A stretch of 64,000 nucleotides of DNA from Sulfuriferula sp. AH1. Its GTDB lineage: Bacteria; Pseudomonadota; Gammaproteobacteria; Burkholderiales; Sulfuriferulaceae. Where the stretch lies: positions 1,488,001-1,552,000 of the forward strand of contig NZ_CP021138.1 in NCBI RefSeq assembly GCF_002162035.1, read 5' to 3'. Below, in pieces: positions 48,414-58,600 of the stretch (the stretch's first letter is position 1; each line of letters starts with the position of its first letter). The position numbers were made by a program, and so were the translations under genes. The notes under the pieces are model-generated. The model worked only from the letters and a program-made list of their open reading frames with translations, had not been told where the DNA came from and made no database searches.

Positions 48414-49403
48414 TCAGGCCTTGTACTGTTTATATAATGCATCGACATAAGTTGCCACGCCTTGTTCCAGATCAAGCATGGGTGCGTCGTAGCCTGCCTG
48501 CCGCAGGGCACTGATATCGGCCTGGGTACGGGCCTGGCGCTTCTCAGGAAAATCGACATATTCGATCATGCCCTGCGCCTGCAGCCAGGCCAGCTCCAGC
48601 GCTGACTTTCCGGCGAGCCGGCGGCACTGGTTGATCACGGCGACGGCGACATCATTGTACGTATGGCTGCGCCCGGTTCCGATATTGAAAATGCCGGATT
48701 GCCCGGGATGATCGAGAAACCACATATTTGCCTGCACCACGTCCGTAACAGAGACAAAATCACGGCTCTGTTCGCCGTTCGCAACGCTTTCAGCGCCCTT
48801 GAACAAGGTGACCTTGCCATTTGCCATGAACTGGCTGAAACACTGATAAACGACGGATGCCGCATCGGCTTTATGCTGTTCGTCCTGACCGTATACATCG
48901 AAATAACGCAAACCGACGATTTGCGAGGTCCGGTCTTCCCAAATCCGGCGTACAGCCTGATCGAACAGGAATTTGGAATAGGCGCCCACATGGAGAGGCG
49001 ACTCATTCGCTCGCGCCTCGGCAAATACATTACTGGCGCCATATACCTCTGCCGATGAGGCATACAGGAAAGCCGTCTGATTCTCCTGGCAGAAATCCAG
49101 CATATCCATCGAATAGCGGTAGTTGTTCTCCATCACGTAACGCCCGTCGCTTTCCAGCGGATCGGTGCATGCGCCATGATGGAACAAAGCCAGCACCGCG
49201 CCGTCCAGGGCATTTTTATGCATGAGCTGCAGGAAATCGGTCTTATCGATGTAATCCGCGATTTCACATTCCACCAGATTGCTAAACTTGTCAGCATGGC
49301 TGAGATTATCGACCGCGATAATGTCAGTGACGCCCCGGGCGTTCAGCGCCTTGACGATATTGGAGCCGATAAAACCGGCTGCTCCTGTAACCACATAATA
49401 CAT
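48414..49403 (-). CDS. hldD: ADP-L-glycero-D-manno-heptose 6-epimerase
   Basis: 329 residues, short-chain-dehydrogenase-like epimerase. NADP-binding VTGAAGFIGSNIVKALN, FHHGACTDPLESDGRYVMEN, the catalytic YSKFLFDQAVR (YxxxK) and FNIGTGRSHTYND. It epimerises the ADP-heptose used for lipopolysaccharide inner core. It precedes cysM by only 2 bases, so the run hldD-cysM-tadA-ldt is likely one transcript. Confidence 0.95.
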   Translation of the reverse strand: MYYVVTGAAGFIGSNIVKALNARGVTDIIAVDNLSHADKFSNLVECEIADYIDKTDFLQLMHKNALDGAVLALFHHGACTDPLESDGRYVMENNYRYSMDMLDFCQENQTAFLYASSAEVYGASNVFAEARANESPLHVGAYSKFLFDQAVRRIWEDRTSQIVGLRYFDVYGQDEQHKADAASVVYQCFSQFMANGKVTLFKGAESVANGEQSRDFVSVTDVVQANMWFLDHPGQSGIFNIGTGRSHTYNDVAVAVINQCRRLAGKSALELAWLQAQGMIEYVDFPEKRQARTQADISALRQAGYDAPMLDLEQGVATYVDALYKQYKA

Positions 49404-49418
49404 AGTAATCTTTCCTGA

Positions 49419-50303
49419 TTATTTGACGCGATGAAAACGGTCTGCAAGCTCTTTCCCCGGCGGCAGATTATCCAGACGGTCGCCGACGGCCGCGCTCAAC
49501 ATGCTAAAGCGCACATCGGGCGCAGGATGGGTTTTGAATAACAGCGCAACACTGCTGTCACCCGGCGCGACATGGCCGATCTCTTCCAGAACGGCAGGCA
49601 GGCCATAAGCATCGTAACCGGCACGGGCGGCCAGCACCAGGCCCATGCGATCGGCCTCGAACTCGGCATTTTTATCCAGCCGGCGCGACATGATCTCGGC
49701 GCCGCTGCCGATCAGATTCTGGATAGTGTCCTGACCCTTGACTTCCCTGCCCAGCGCATCGGCGCCGAGACCTATCCACTGGCTTTGCTGCAGAATTTTA
49801 AGCTGATGCTTGCGCACCACGTGCGCGATCTCATGTCCCAGCACGCCTGCAAGTTCAGATTCATTATTAAGTTTATTGTACAATCCTTTGGTTATAAATA
49901 CATATCCGCCCGGCGCCGAAAACGCATTAATGTCGGTACTGTCGATGACACCGAACTGCCAGGGCAGATCCGGGCGCTCGCTTTGCAGCGCCACCCAGCG
50001 CCCGACCTGATTGACGTAATGCTGCAATGCGGCATTCTTGACCAGCGGCGATGCACCCAACAGGTTACCCGCAATCTGGCGGCCGATCTGCACTTCGTCA
50101 TCCACCGAATTCTGTCTCAGCGCCCCGAGCAGGACGGTAGCCGGATCAAGTTTATTACTTGCAGGCTGCTCAGTCGTGGTCGTCGTATTCTGATTGGTGG
50201 GGAACTGTTTCAGAACATTGCCCAGGTCATTCAAATCAAATGCATTCGCCAATGGCGCAACGGATACGGTTGCCAGCAATACCATTAATATTTTTTTCAT
50301 CAT
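49419..50303 (-). CDS. M48-family metalloprotease, secreted
   Basis: 294 residues. Signal peptide (KKILMVLLATVSVAPLANA) followed by the M48 domain with the zinc site GHEIAHVVRKH and EFEADRMGLVLAARAGYD (third ligand Glu). A C-terminal TPR is absent, so it is shorter than BepA. It should act in the periplasm on misfolded outer-membrane proteins or as an envelope protease. It is transcribed with the SH3 protein gene, 15 bases upstream. Confidence 0.9.
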   Translation of the reverse strand: MMKKILMVLLATVSVAPLANAFDLNDLGNVLKQFPTNQNTTTTTEQPASNKLDPATVLLGALRQNSVDDEVQIGRQIAGNLLGASPLVKNAALQHYVNQVGRWVALQSERPDLPWQFGVIDSTDINAFSAPGGYVFITKGLYNKLNNESELAGVLGHEIAHVVRKHQLKILQQSQWIGLGADALGREVKGQDTIQNLIGSGAEIMSRRLDKNAEFEADRMGLVLAARAGYDAYGLPAVLEEIGHVAPGDSSVALLFKTHPAPDVRFSMLSAAVGDRLDNLPPGKELADRFHRVK

Positions 50304-50318
50304 GATTTGCTCCGCGAG

Positions 50319-50831
50319 TTAATTAGCCGCATTAGGATCAGGAAGGTAGGGGATGGACCGGCGAACCAGCTTGCCTTGACGGGCAAAACTCTGCGCCGCA
50401 GAAGCGCTCAGTTTATAACCTGCCAGCTCATTCAACCCCTGTTCATTAAAATGCGCCGCTTTCAGGTCCTCTTCGCTCAGACCGCGCACACCCGCCGTGG
50501 CTACGATCTGCCCGGGCTGACGTTTCCCGGTCGCCATTTGCGCGACACCGGCGATATCGGATGCGGCGCTGCTGGCAAAGGCTGCCGAAGTGCGCACCGA
50601 CAATATCCTTACCCAGCCTTGTTTTGTCCCGGTGCGGACCTGTATCCAGCCACTCTTTTTGGCGAGGACATTCACGTTGCTGCCTTTGGCGACGCTGCCT
50701 ACATTCGCGCTGCTGCTTGCAGGCTGGGCATGCAATATTTCACTTCTTATCAGTACGCCATTCTGGGCGGCATGCACGGCACCGCTTAGTAACATCATGC
50801 AAAGTGCGATGCTTACGCGTCGATTGATCAT
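50319..50831 (-). CDS. SH3-domain secreted protein
   Basis: 170 residues from the ATG at 50831. Signal peptide (MINRRVSIALCMMLLSGAVHA) followed by a bacterial SH3 segment with SANVGSVAKGSNVNVLAKKSG, IQVRTGTKQGWVRILSV. The second half is low in recognisable motifs (GLSEEDLKAAHFNEQGLNEL). It may target the M48 protease, encoded just downstream, to a partner or to peptidoglycan. Confidence 0.78.
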   Translation of the reverse strand: MINRRVSIALCMMLLSGAVHAAQNGVLIRSEILHAQPASSSANVGSVAKGSNVNVLAKKSGWIQVRTGTKQGWVRILSVRTSAAFASSAASDIAGVAQMATGKRQPGQIVATAGVRGLSEEDLKAAHFNEQGLNELAGYKLSASAAQSFARQGKLVRRSIPYLPDPNAAN

Positions 50832-50932
50832 AATAGCCTCCGGCAGGTAAAGATAAATTATTCTACCCCGACTTGCGCATTGCGCGCTCACAATAGATAC
50901 TAATCACCATTAATAACAACAGGGAATCTGCA

Positions 50933-51718
50933 TTGACGGCTTGGATTGAACAATTGGGCGATGCAGTATTGAAGCGCTGGGCGGCTTTCATGGCCTTGCT
51001 GCGCTTCGGCTTTCATCTGCTTGAAGTCGCGTTCAACCCCCACACCTATGACAGCGCGACACGCTGGATCATCACCAAGCAAATCTACTTTACCGCAGTG
51101 CAGGCGTTGCCGATTTTCCTGATTTATTCATTGGTTATCAGCAGCGTGCTGATCCGGATCATGGTGTCGGTCGCACGCGATTTCGGTCTGTCCGAGTATG
51201 TGCCCGGCCTGATTGTGGGGTTTCTGGTCATGGAGTTATTGCCGCTGCTGTCGGTGCTGTTTGTCGCCTTGCGCTCCGGCGCTGCGATCAATACCGAAAT
51301 CGCGCTCATGCATGTCAACAACGAGATCGTGGCGTTCGAGCATGCGCAAATCGACCCTGCCCGCTATGAATTCATGCCTCGCGTTGTCGGCGGCGTGCTC
51401 TCGGTACTGGCGCTGACCGGCTTGTCTGCACTCAGTGCACTCGTGGTGGCGTTCTTCGTCATATACGGCCTGGACTGGAGCAATCTGGCAAACTATACGC
51501 ATGACATGGCACAATTGCTGCCGGTAACGCAGGTGCTGGGGCTGACAGGTAAAACCATCCTGTTCGGTCTGTGTGTCACGCTGATTCCGATCAAGACCGG
51601 TCTGGAAATCCCCAAGCGTCTGTTTCTGGTGCCGGTCTCGGTACTCAAGGGCATGATGCGCGTGTTCTTTGCAATTGTATTGATCGAGGTGGCATCATTG
51701 ACGTTCAAATACATGTAA
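50933..51718 (+). CDS. MlaE-family ABC permease (MCE system)
   Basis: 261 residues starting at TTG (50933). About five membrane helices. The conserved MlaE core is FVALRSGAAINTEIALMHVN with VSVARDFGLSEYVPGLIVGF before it. Such permeases move phospholipids or hydrophobic compounds with an MCE substrate-binding protein. The next genes are a degenerate ATPase, an MCE protein and a lipoprotein. Confidence 0.87.
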   Translation: MTAWIEQLGDAVLKRWAAFMALLRFGFHLLEVAFNPHTYDSATRWIITKQIYFTAVQALPIFLIYSLVISSVLIRIMVSVARDFGLSEYVPGLIVGFLVMELLPLLSVLFVALRSGAAINTEIALMHVNNEIVAFEHAQIDPARYEFMPRVVGGVLSVLALTGLSALSALVVAFFVIYGLDWSNLANYTHDMAQLLPVTQVLGLTGKTILFGLCVTLIPIKTGLEIPKRLFLVPVSVLKGMMRVFFAIVLIEVASLTFKYM

Positions 51719-52173
51719 CGTGGTGCGATGACGAGCCGGCACGGCGGACGCAAATCCGCGCACTGCTGGGCGACAGCGGATACGAATGCGCGCTGGTTTC
51801 CCCCGATCTGCCGTTACGGGTAAACCTGACCGCGCTGGAAAACATCGCACTGATCGCCCAATTCCATCATGCTACGCCCTGGCATGAAGCCAGCGCTCAG
51901 GCCCAGCGCGTACTTGACTGCATGACGCATGGCGACATAGCGCTCAAACGCGACGAAGACTTGACGCTGACCCAGCGCTTTGCGGTAAAAATGGCACGCG
52001 CCATCATGCTGCGCCGTCCGCTCATCGTCATAGACCGCCCTGCCCTGCTGCTGGCCGATGTACCGTATCCTCAGGTATTGCATGACATGCTGGACTGTCT
52101 GCAGCACGAATACAGCGATCATCGCATCATCGATTACATCTGGAATCAATCCGTTTATGAGTATCGAAAATGA
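51697..52173 (+). CDS. Degenerate MlaF-like ATPase (no Walker A)
   Basis: About 158 residues. The start is unclear: an ATT at 51697 follows a gaggt ribosome site within mlaE, while no ATG, GTG or TTG fits. The chain has the second half of an ABC ATPase: NLTALENIALIAQF, a signature-like LTLTQRFAVKMARAIMLRRP and Walker B LIVIDRP with the catalytic Glu replaced by Arg. Walker A and the LSGG consensus are missing. It should not hydrolyse ATP. Overlaps the MCE gene by 4 bases. Confidence 0.6.
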   Translation: MDVQIHVTWCDDEPARRTQIRALLGDSGYECALVSPDLPLRVNLTALENIALIAQFHHATPWHEASAQAQRVLDCMTHGDIALKRDEDLTLTQRFAVKMARAIMLRRPLIVIDRPALLLADVPYPQVLHDMLDCLQHEYSDHRIIDYIWNQSVYEYRK

Positions 52174-53120
52174 ATAAGTCCATACAATTCAAAGTGGGAT
52201 TGTTTCTTCTCACCGCCGTGCTGATCAGCGCCTCCTCCTTCATTTATCTGCTCTACGCCCGTGGCTGGTTCGAGCACAGCCTGCAATACACGCTGATCGC
52301 CCCCAACGCCGAGAACATCAATGTCGGCATGCCGCTCAGCTTTCGCGGTATCACCATCGGCAAAGTCAGTTCAATTTCGCTCACCCCGCAGGGCATGGCG
52401 CGCATCATCGTCAGTGTCGATAGCCGGCAAAGCAAATGGCTGCGCACAAATAGCCAGTTCTCCCTCGACAAACCGCTGGTAGGCGCTGCCAAAATCCGGG
52501 TTGAAGTCAGCAATCTGAACAATCCTTTGCTGAATCCGAAAAAGGAATATCTGCTTAATCTGGGCAGCGGCGGTGTCGATGTCCCGGCCCTGGCAGCCAA
52601 GGCCAATGACATTCTGGATCAATTAAGCACGGTCGCCAAAAACGTGGCGTATCTGACGCGACGCGACGGTGAAATCAATGCGACCCTGAGTAATGCAAAA
52701 ACCATTACCCGGCAGATGACCGGCAAATACGGCGTGGCGCAAGGCGTGCTGGGGAGCGAGCAGAACGCGCAAGTATTGATGGATACGCTGCAGCACACCC
52801 GCGAGCTGACAGCGAACCTCAACCAGATATCGCACAAGCTCGACCACCAGGCTTTTGACAAAGGGGGACTACTGGATAATGCCAACCAGTCCGTAGCCCA
52901 GCTGCCGTTAATTCTGGAAGATATCCGCACCAGCCTTAAAAAGGTCGATGAATTGCTGGTCAATGCCAATGGGCTCACCGCCAATCTGAAAGAAGGTACG
53001 GATGACATGGGGCAATTGCGTTCCGAGGTTGATGAAGCCATCAGCAAAACCAATCAGCTCATCACCAGAATCAACCGTTTCCTGCCGTCAGGCAAGGCTG
53101 GCGAGGTCAAGCTGCCATGA
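52170..53120 (+). CDS. MCE-domain (MlaD-like) protein
   Basis: 316 residues. One N-terminal membrane helix (FKVGLFLLTAVLISASSFIY), an MCE domain (about 35-120, INVGMPLSFRGITIGKVSSI) and a long coiled C-terminus (LMDTLQHTRELTANLNQISH and LVNANGLTANLKEGTDDM). It is the substrate-binding, membrane-bridging partner of the MlaE permease. The next gene (a lipoprotein) starts in its last codons. Confidence 0.9.
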   Translation: MNKSIQFKVGLFLLTAVLISASSFIYLLYARGWFEHSLQYTLIAPNAENINVGMPLSFRGITIGKVSSISLTPQGMARIIVSVDSRQSKWLRTNSQFSLDKPLVGAAKIRVEVSNLNNPLLNPKKEYLLNLGSGGVDVPALAAKANDILDQLSTVAKNVAYLTRRDGEINATLSNAKTITRQMTGKYGVAQGVLGSEQNAQVLMDTLQHTRELTANLNQISHKLDHQAFDKGGLLDNANQSVAQLPLILEDIRTSLKKVDELLVNANGLTANLKEGTDDMGQLRSEVDEAISKTNQLITRINRFLPSGKAGEVKLP

Positions 53121-53770
53121 AAACCCTTTTCAGCCTGATATTGTTAAGCACGCTGGCCGCATGCAGCGGCGGCCCCACCGTCCCCGACTGGAAAATCGAC
53201 ACCCAGACAGGAATCGCCCGCTATACCCAGTATTATCTGGAAGGACGCAGCAAGCTGGCCGAAGCCAGCTTCGCCAAATCACGTGCGGCCACAGCAGCTA
53301 CCGGGGATATCGCCGCCGTCGCCCACCTGGAGCTGGTCAAATGCGGCGTACAGACCGCAGCTGTCGATCCGTCCCCTTGCCAGGCATACACCGCGCTGGC
53401 GGCAAATGCGACCAGCGCTCAGGATGCCGCTTATTACCGCTTTATCAGCGGAGACTGGCAAGGACTTAACAGCGCCGACCTGCCGGCGCAATACGCGCCA
53501 CTCGTGAACAAATCCACCGCTGACGATATCAACCCGCTGTTGCAACACATCAATGATCCGCTTTCGCGCCTCGTCGCCAGCGGCGTTGCGGTAAAACGCA
53601 ACCAGTTCAACCTGAAGACCTTGCAAATAGCTGCGGATACCGCAGCGGCGCAAGGCTGGCGGCGGCCGCTGCTCGCCTATTTGCTGCTTGAGGAAAAAAA
53701 CACGACCGAGTCGGCGCAGCTCCAGCAAATACGGACTAGAATAGAAATCATTGAATCATCACTGCATTAG
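53117..53770 (+). CDS. Lipoprotein of the MCE operon
   Basis: 217 residues with lipobox LAAC near residue 15. The mature part is helical and TPR-like (YLEGRSKLAEASFAKSRAA, AHLELVKCGVQ) with a late LLAYLLLEEKN. No characterised family recognised; other MCE systems carry PqiC-type lipoproteins, but this one is not clearly of that type. Position as last gene of the MCE run suggests an outer-membrane partner. Confidence 0.75.
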   Translation: MKTLFSLILLSTLAACSGGPTVPDWKIDTQTGIARYTQYYLEGRSKLAEASFAKSRAATAATGDIAAVAHLELVKCGVQTAAVDPSPCQAYTALAANATSAQDAAYYRFISGDWQGLNSADLPAQYAPLVNKSTADDINPLLQHINDPLSRLVASGVAVKRNQFNLKTLQIAADTAAAQGWRRPLLAYLLLEEKNTTESAQLQQIRTRIEIIESSLH

Positions 53771-53787
53771 ATAATCAGGAGATCGAT

Positions 53788-54864
53788 ATGAGCAAATTAA
53801 GTGAAATCAACGCATACGGGCAATCCATCTGGATGGATAACCTCTCGCGCACATTGCTGCAGGATGGCGAACTGGCGCGCCTTATCAAGGAAGACGGTAT
53901 CTCGGGGATTACCTCCAATCCGACCATTTTCCATAAGGCAATGACTGACAGCCCTTACTATAAAGCCGACATGGCGCGCCTTAAAACGACAGTCACGGAT
54001 GCCGAAGCCCGCTACGAAGCGCTTGTCATCCCGGATATCCAGGCCGCTTGCGATATGCTATTGCCTGTATTCAAGCGTACCGAGGGCAATGACGGCTACG
54101 TCAGTCTCGAAGTCTCACCCAGCCTCTCTCACGATACGAATGCCACCGTTGCCACCGTCCGGCGTTTACGCGCTGCGGTAAACCGCCCCAACGTCCTCAT
54201 TAAAGTGCCGGGAACGACAGCCGGAGTTGCCGCTTTCGAGCAACTGATAGGCGAAGGCATATCGATCAATGTCACTTTATTATTCTCGATCACGCAGACC
54301 ATCCGCATCCTCGAAGCCTATATTCGCGGCATGCGGCATTTCATTGCACAAGGGGGCGACGGGCGCAGCGTCAAGGCAGTAGCCAGCCTGTTCCTGTCCC
54401 GCATCGATTCCCATATCGACCCGCGACTGGCCGCCATCGGTACCGAACCGGCGCTGGCATTGCAGGGACATGCCGCACTCGCCGTAGCCAAACTGGCCTA
54501 TCAGCGCTACAAGCAGTTATTCCACGGCGAATATTTTGCCGATCTCGTCAAGGCCGGTTGCCGTCCGCAATATTTGTTATGGGCCAGTACCGGCACCAAA
54601 AATAGCGCTTATTCGGATGTGAAATACATCGACAACCTGATCGGTGCAGAAACGGTAAACACGGCACCCAATGCGACCATCAATGCATTCCGCGATCACG
54701 GCACCGTAGCCGCCACGCTCGAAACCGGGATCGAGCAGGCGCAGAACGATTATCTGGCGCTGGAAAAACTGGGGATTTTCCCGGACGAAGTCGGTGAAAT
54801 CCTGCAGCAGGAAGGTCTCAAACTGTTCGCCGATTCTTACCAGCAAATCCTGCTAACCTGTTGA
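53788..54864 (+). CDS. tal: Transaldolase
   Basis: 358 residues, longer type. MSKLSEINAYGQSIWMDN and SGITSNPTIFHKAM at the N-terminus, Schiff-base Lys in NVLIKVPGTTAGV, and QYLLWASTGTKNSAYSD near the C-terminus. It exchanges three-carbon units in the pentose phosphate pathway. A good ribosome site (caggagat) precedes ATG, 18 bases after the lipoprotein stop. Confidence 0.95.
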   Translation: MSKLSEINAYGQSIWMDNLSRTLLQDGELARLIKEDGISGITSNPTIFHKAMTDSPYYKADMARLKTTVTDAEARYEALVIPDIQAACDMLLPVFKRTEGNDGYVSLEVSPSLSHDTNATVATVRRLRAAVNRPNVLIKVPGTTAGVAAFEQLIGEGISINVTLLFSITQTIRILEAYIRGMRHFIAQGGDGRSVKAVASLFLSRIDSHIDPRLAAIGTEPALALQGHAALAVAKLAYQRYKQLFHGEYFADLVKAGCRPQYLLWASTGTKNSAYSDVKYIDNLIGAETVNTAPNATINAFRDHGTVAATLETGIEQAQNDYLALEKLGIFPDEVGEILQQEGLKLFADSYQQILLTC

Positions 54865-54987
54865 TTCAATAAAGTCTGCCATTTTATGTTTGACAGCCAC
54901 CGGTTATGCAGGTAACTTTTTGCGTGCAGTAATTATTACTGACGCACAATAATCAAAATTCAATTATTAAATTAGGAGACTCACTGC

Positions 54988-55512
54988 ATGATTAAGCGTA
55001 TGAAAAGCCTCACCCTGTTCTCCGGCCTGATGTTATCGGCATTCGCCGGCACCGCAACAGCTGCACCGGTATTGATGTCCGCCGAATGGGCCGCTCAAGC
55101 CTGTGAAGCCTTTAATAAAAATCCCAAACTGACCGATGGCCTGGGCGGCAAATGGATCGGCAACAATAAAGGCCGTGGCTATAAAGTCATCCACTTGTAC
55201 CGCAGCGATTGCGAGAACAGCCCGCAAGTCGAAATGCGTATTTCCGATAAAAATGGCAAGGCGCTGTGCACTTACGGCGGCAAGATCGAAATGGCGAAAC
55301 TTGATTCCGGCGCGGATTACCTGATGTACGCCACCACCGAGAAATGGCATGAAATGGGTGCAGGAGAATACGGCCCGATGAAAGCCATGATGTTCGGACG
55401 CCTGCAATTCCAGGGTCCTAAATGGGAAGCCATGAGCGTCATGACACCGTTCGAGCAATTCCTGCTGCTCGCTGGCCAGGTGCCTTCTACGGAAACCAGC
55501 TGCCCTAAATAA
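54988..55512 (+). CDS. Secreted hypothetical protein
   Basis: 174 residues with a signal peptide (LTLFSGLMLSAFAGTATA cut before APVL). The mature region has WAAQACEAFNKNPKLTDGLGG and four cysteines including CENSPQVEMRISDK and CPK at the end. I do not recognise a family. It has its own ribosome site (ttaggaga) and a following hairpin, so it is a single-gene transcript. Confidence 0.7.
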   Translation: MIKRMKSLTLFSGLMLSAFAGTATAAPVLMSAEWAAQACEAFNKNPKLTDGLGGKWIGNNKGRGYKVIHLYRSDCENSPQVEMRISDKNGKALCTYGGKIEMAKLDSGADYLMYATTEKWHEMGAGEYGPMKAMMFGRLQFQGPKWEAMSVMTPFEQFLLLAGQVPSTETSCPK

Positions 55513-55531
55513 GCAGAATCTCATGCAGCAC

Positions 55532-55559
55532 ATTAGACGAGACCCGGTTCTCGTCTAAT
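55532..55559 (+). terminator. Hairpin after the secreted-protein gene
   Basis: ATTAGACGAGA and TCTCGTCTAAT form a perfect 11-base stem with loop CCCGGT. There is no T run after it, so it may be only a weak terminator or an mRNA-stabilising structure. Confidence 0.5.
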
Positions 55560-55627
55560 CCCTCCGTTCCTCCGCACTTACTTGCTCTCCTGCCGCTTGC
55601 AATTCTAGGTTAAAATAACGCGTTTAC

Positions 55628-58600
55628 TTGCCAGTTTCTGCGCTCATGCTTATCAACCAACCTCTGCCGCCTTCTGGTCAACGTGTTCAAATCGAGCCGT
55701 TAGTCGGCTCGGCTGACGCGCTGGCGATTAGCGAACTCGCAGCACAATCCGGACCTGTCGTAGTACTCACTGCCAATGCGCTGGATGCACAGCGTCTGCT
55801 CGATGAAATCCGCTGGTTCGCCCCCAAGCTGACCATCAATCTGCTGCCGGATTGGGAAACCTTGCCGTACGATCACTTTTCGCCGCATCAGGATCTGATT
55901 TCAGAACGGCTAGCGACGCTTTATCATATCTCGCAAAGCCAGTGCGACATCGCGATCGTGCCGGTGACCACCGCGCTCTACCGCCTTACCCCGCCGACAT
56001 ATCTTGGCGCCTACACATTCTTCCTGAAGCAAAGGCAGACTCTGGACGTCGATGCATTGCGTCAGCAGATGTCTGACAGCGGCTACACCGCCGTCAGCCA
56101 GGTGCTCTCCCCCGGCGAATTCAGCGTGCGCGGCGGCCTGCTCGACTTGTTTCCGATGGGCAGCGCGCTGCCTTACCGTATCGATCTATTCGACAACGAG
56201 ATCGAAAGCATACGCACCTTTGACGTCGATACCCAGCGCAGCATTTATCCGGTAAAGGAAATTCGGCTGCTGCCGGCACGCGAATTCCCGCTGGACGAAG
56301 CGGGTATCGCGCTGTTCCGCCAGAATTTCCGTGACCGTTTTGAAGGCGATGCCTCCAAACGCCAGATTTACAAGGATGTCAGCAATGGTCTGGCGCCTGC
56401 CGGCATCGAATATTACCTGCCGCTGTTCTTTGAACAGACTGCCAGCCTGTTCGATTACGTGCCGGATAACGCCGTCATTTGCCTGCATGGCGACATTGAA
56501 ACTGCCGCCAATGAATTCTGGCGCGACACCGAAACGCGCTACAAACTCATGCGCGGCGATCCGCAACGGCCTATCCTGCCACCTGCAGACCTGTTCCTCG
56601 CAGTGGACGCCCTGTTCGGCCATTTGAAATCGCATGCGCGCGTTGAAATCAGCCAAGGCGTCACCGCAGAGGGCCTGACTCGTCCTCTGCCCGACCTGAG
56701 CGTCGAACGCCGTGCCGATGATCCGCTGCACCGCATCAAGGCTTTCATCGACAGTTTCGGGGGGAAAATCCTGCTCCTGGCCGAAAGTCTTGGCCGACGT
56801 GAGACCATGACCCAGTATTTTACCGAGCATGGCATCAAATTGGGCGTATGTGAGGATTACAGCACTTGCCTGGAAAATCTCGCCCAGCCCCGTCTGGGTG
56901 TAGCTCCGCTGGCGCATGGTTTTATCCTGCAGACTACGCCGCCGTCGGCATTCATCACCGAATCCGAGTTATACGCCACCACCGTTCGCATCCGCAACCG
57001 CACCGCACAGCGCCGCAGCCAGGTTGACGGCATGCTGCGCGATTTATCCGAAGTCAAAGTCGGCGATCCGGTGGTGCACGCCGATCACGGTATCGGGCGC
57101 TATCTGGGTCTGGTCAGCATGGATCTGGGCGAAGGCGAGACCGAATTCCTGCTGCTCGAATACGCAGGCAGCGACAAACTCTATGTCCCCGTTTCGCAAC
57201 TGCATCTGATCGGCCGTTACAGCGGTGCCGCGCCCGAATCTGTGGCCTTGTCCAGACTGGGCAGCGGGCAATGGGAAAAAGCCAAGCGACGCGCCATGGA
57301 ACAGGCGCGTGACACCGCCGCCGAGCTGCTTAATCTGTATGCACGCCGCGCCGCACGCCAGGGCCATGCCTTCACTATGAAACAGCATGATTACGACGCC
57401 TTTGTCGAAGGTTTCGGCTTCGAGGAAACCATAGACCAGGCCAGCGCGATTGAAGCTGTCATCAATGATTTGTGCGCGGCGCGGCCGATGGACCGGCTGG
57501 TATGCGGGGATGTCGGCTTCGGCAAAACCGAAGTGGCACTGCGCGCCGCATTCGTCGCGCTGATGGACGGCCGTCAGGTCGCCGTGCTGGTGCCCACCAC
57601 GCTGCTGGCCGAACAGCACTTCCAGAATTTCTCCGACCGCTTCGCCGACTGGCCGGTGCGCATCGCCGAGCTGTCGCGTTTCCGCTCCGCCAAGGAACAG
57701 ACACAAGCGCTGGCAGGATTGGCCGCAGGCACGATCGATATCGTCATCGGCACGCACAAGTTGCTGCAAAAGGACGTGATATTCAAGAATCTGGGACTGG
57801 TCATCATCGACGAGGAGCACCGTTTCGGTGTGCGCCAGAAGGAACAGATGAAAGTGCTGCGCGCCGAGGTCGATGTGCTGACGCTGACCGCCACGCCTAT
57901 TCCGCGTACGCTGGCGATGTCGCTGGAAGGTATCCGCGATTTTTCGGTAATCACCACGCCGCCGCAGAAACGGCTGTCGATCAAGACCTTCGTCTCACGC
58001 TACTCCGACGGCGTCATCCGCGAAGCGGTGCTGCGTGAACTCAAGCGCGGCGGGCAGGTATATTTCCTGCATAACGAAGTCGACACCATCTACAACATGG
58101 AAGCCAAACTCGCCAAGCTGCTGCCCGAAGCGCGCATCCGCGTAGCACACGGGCAAATGCCCGAACGCGAGCTGGAGCACGTCATGCGCGACTTCCATCA
58201 GCAGCAGGTCAACGTTCTGCTGTGCACTACCATTATCGAAACCGGTATCGATATCCCTACCGCCAACACCATCATCATGAACCGCGCCGACAAGTTCGGA
58301 CTGGCGCAGCTGCACCAGCTGCGCGGACGGGTCGGGCGCTCGCACCATCAGGCCTACGCTTACCTGCTGACACCGGAAGAGGATGCCATTACGCCCGCCG
58401 CCAAGAAGCGACTGGAAGCCCTGCAGATGATGGAAGACCTCGGCGCGGGCTTTCATCTGGCCATGCACGATCTGGAAATACGCGGTGCTGGCGAAGTACT
58501 CGGCGACTCGCAAAGCGGAAGCATGCAGGAGATCGGCTTCAGCATGTACAACGACATGCTCAATCATGCCGTCGCCGCGCTGAAAAAAGGCCTGGAACCG

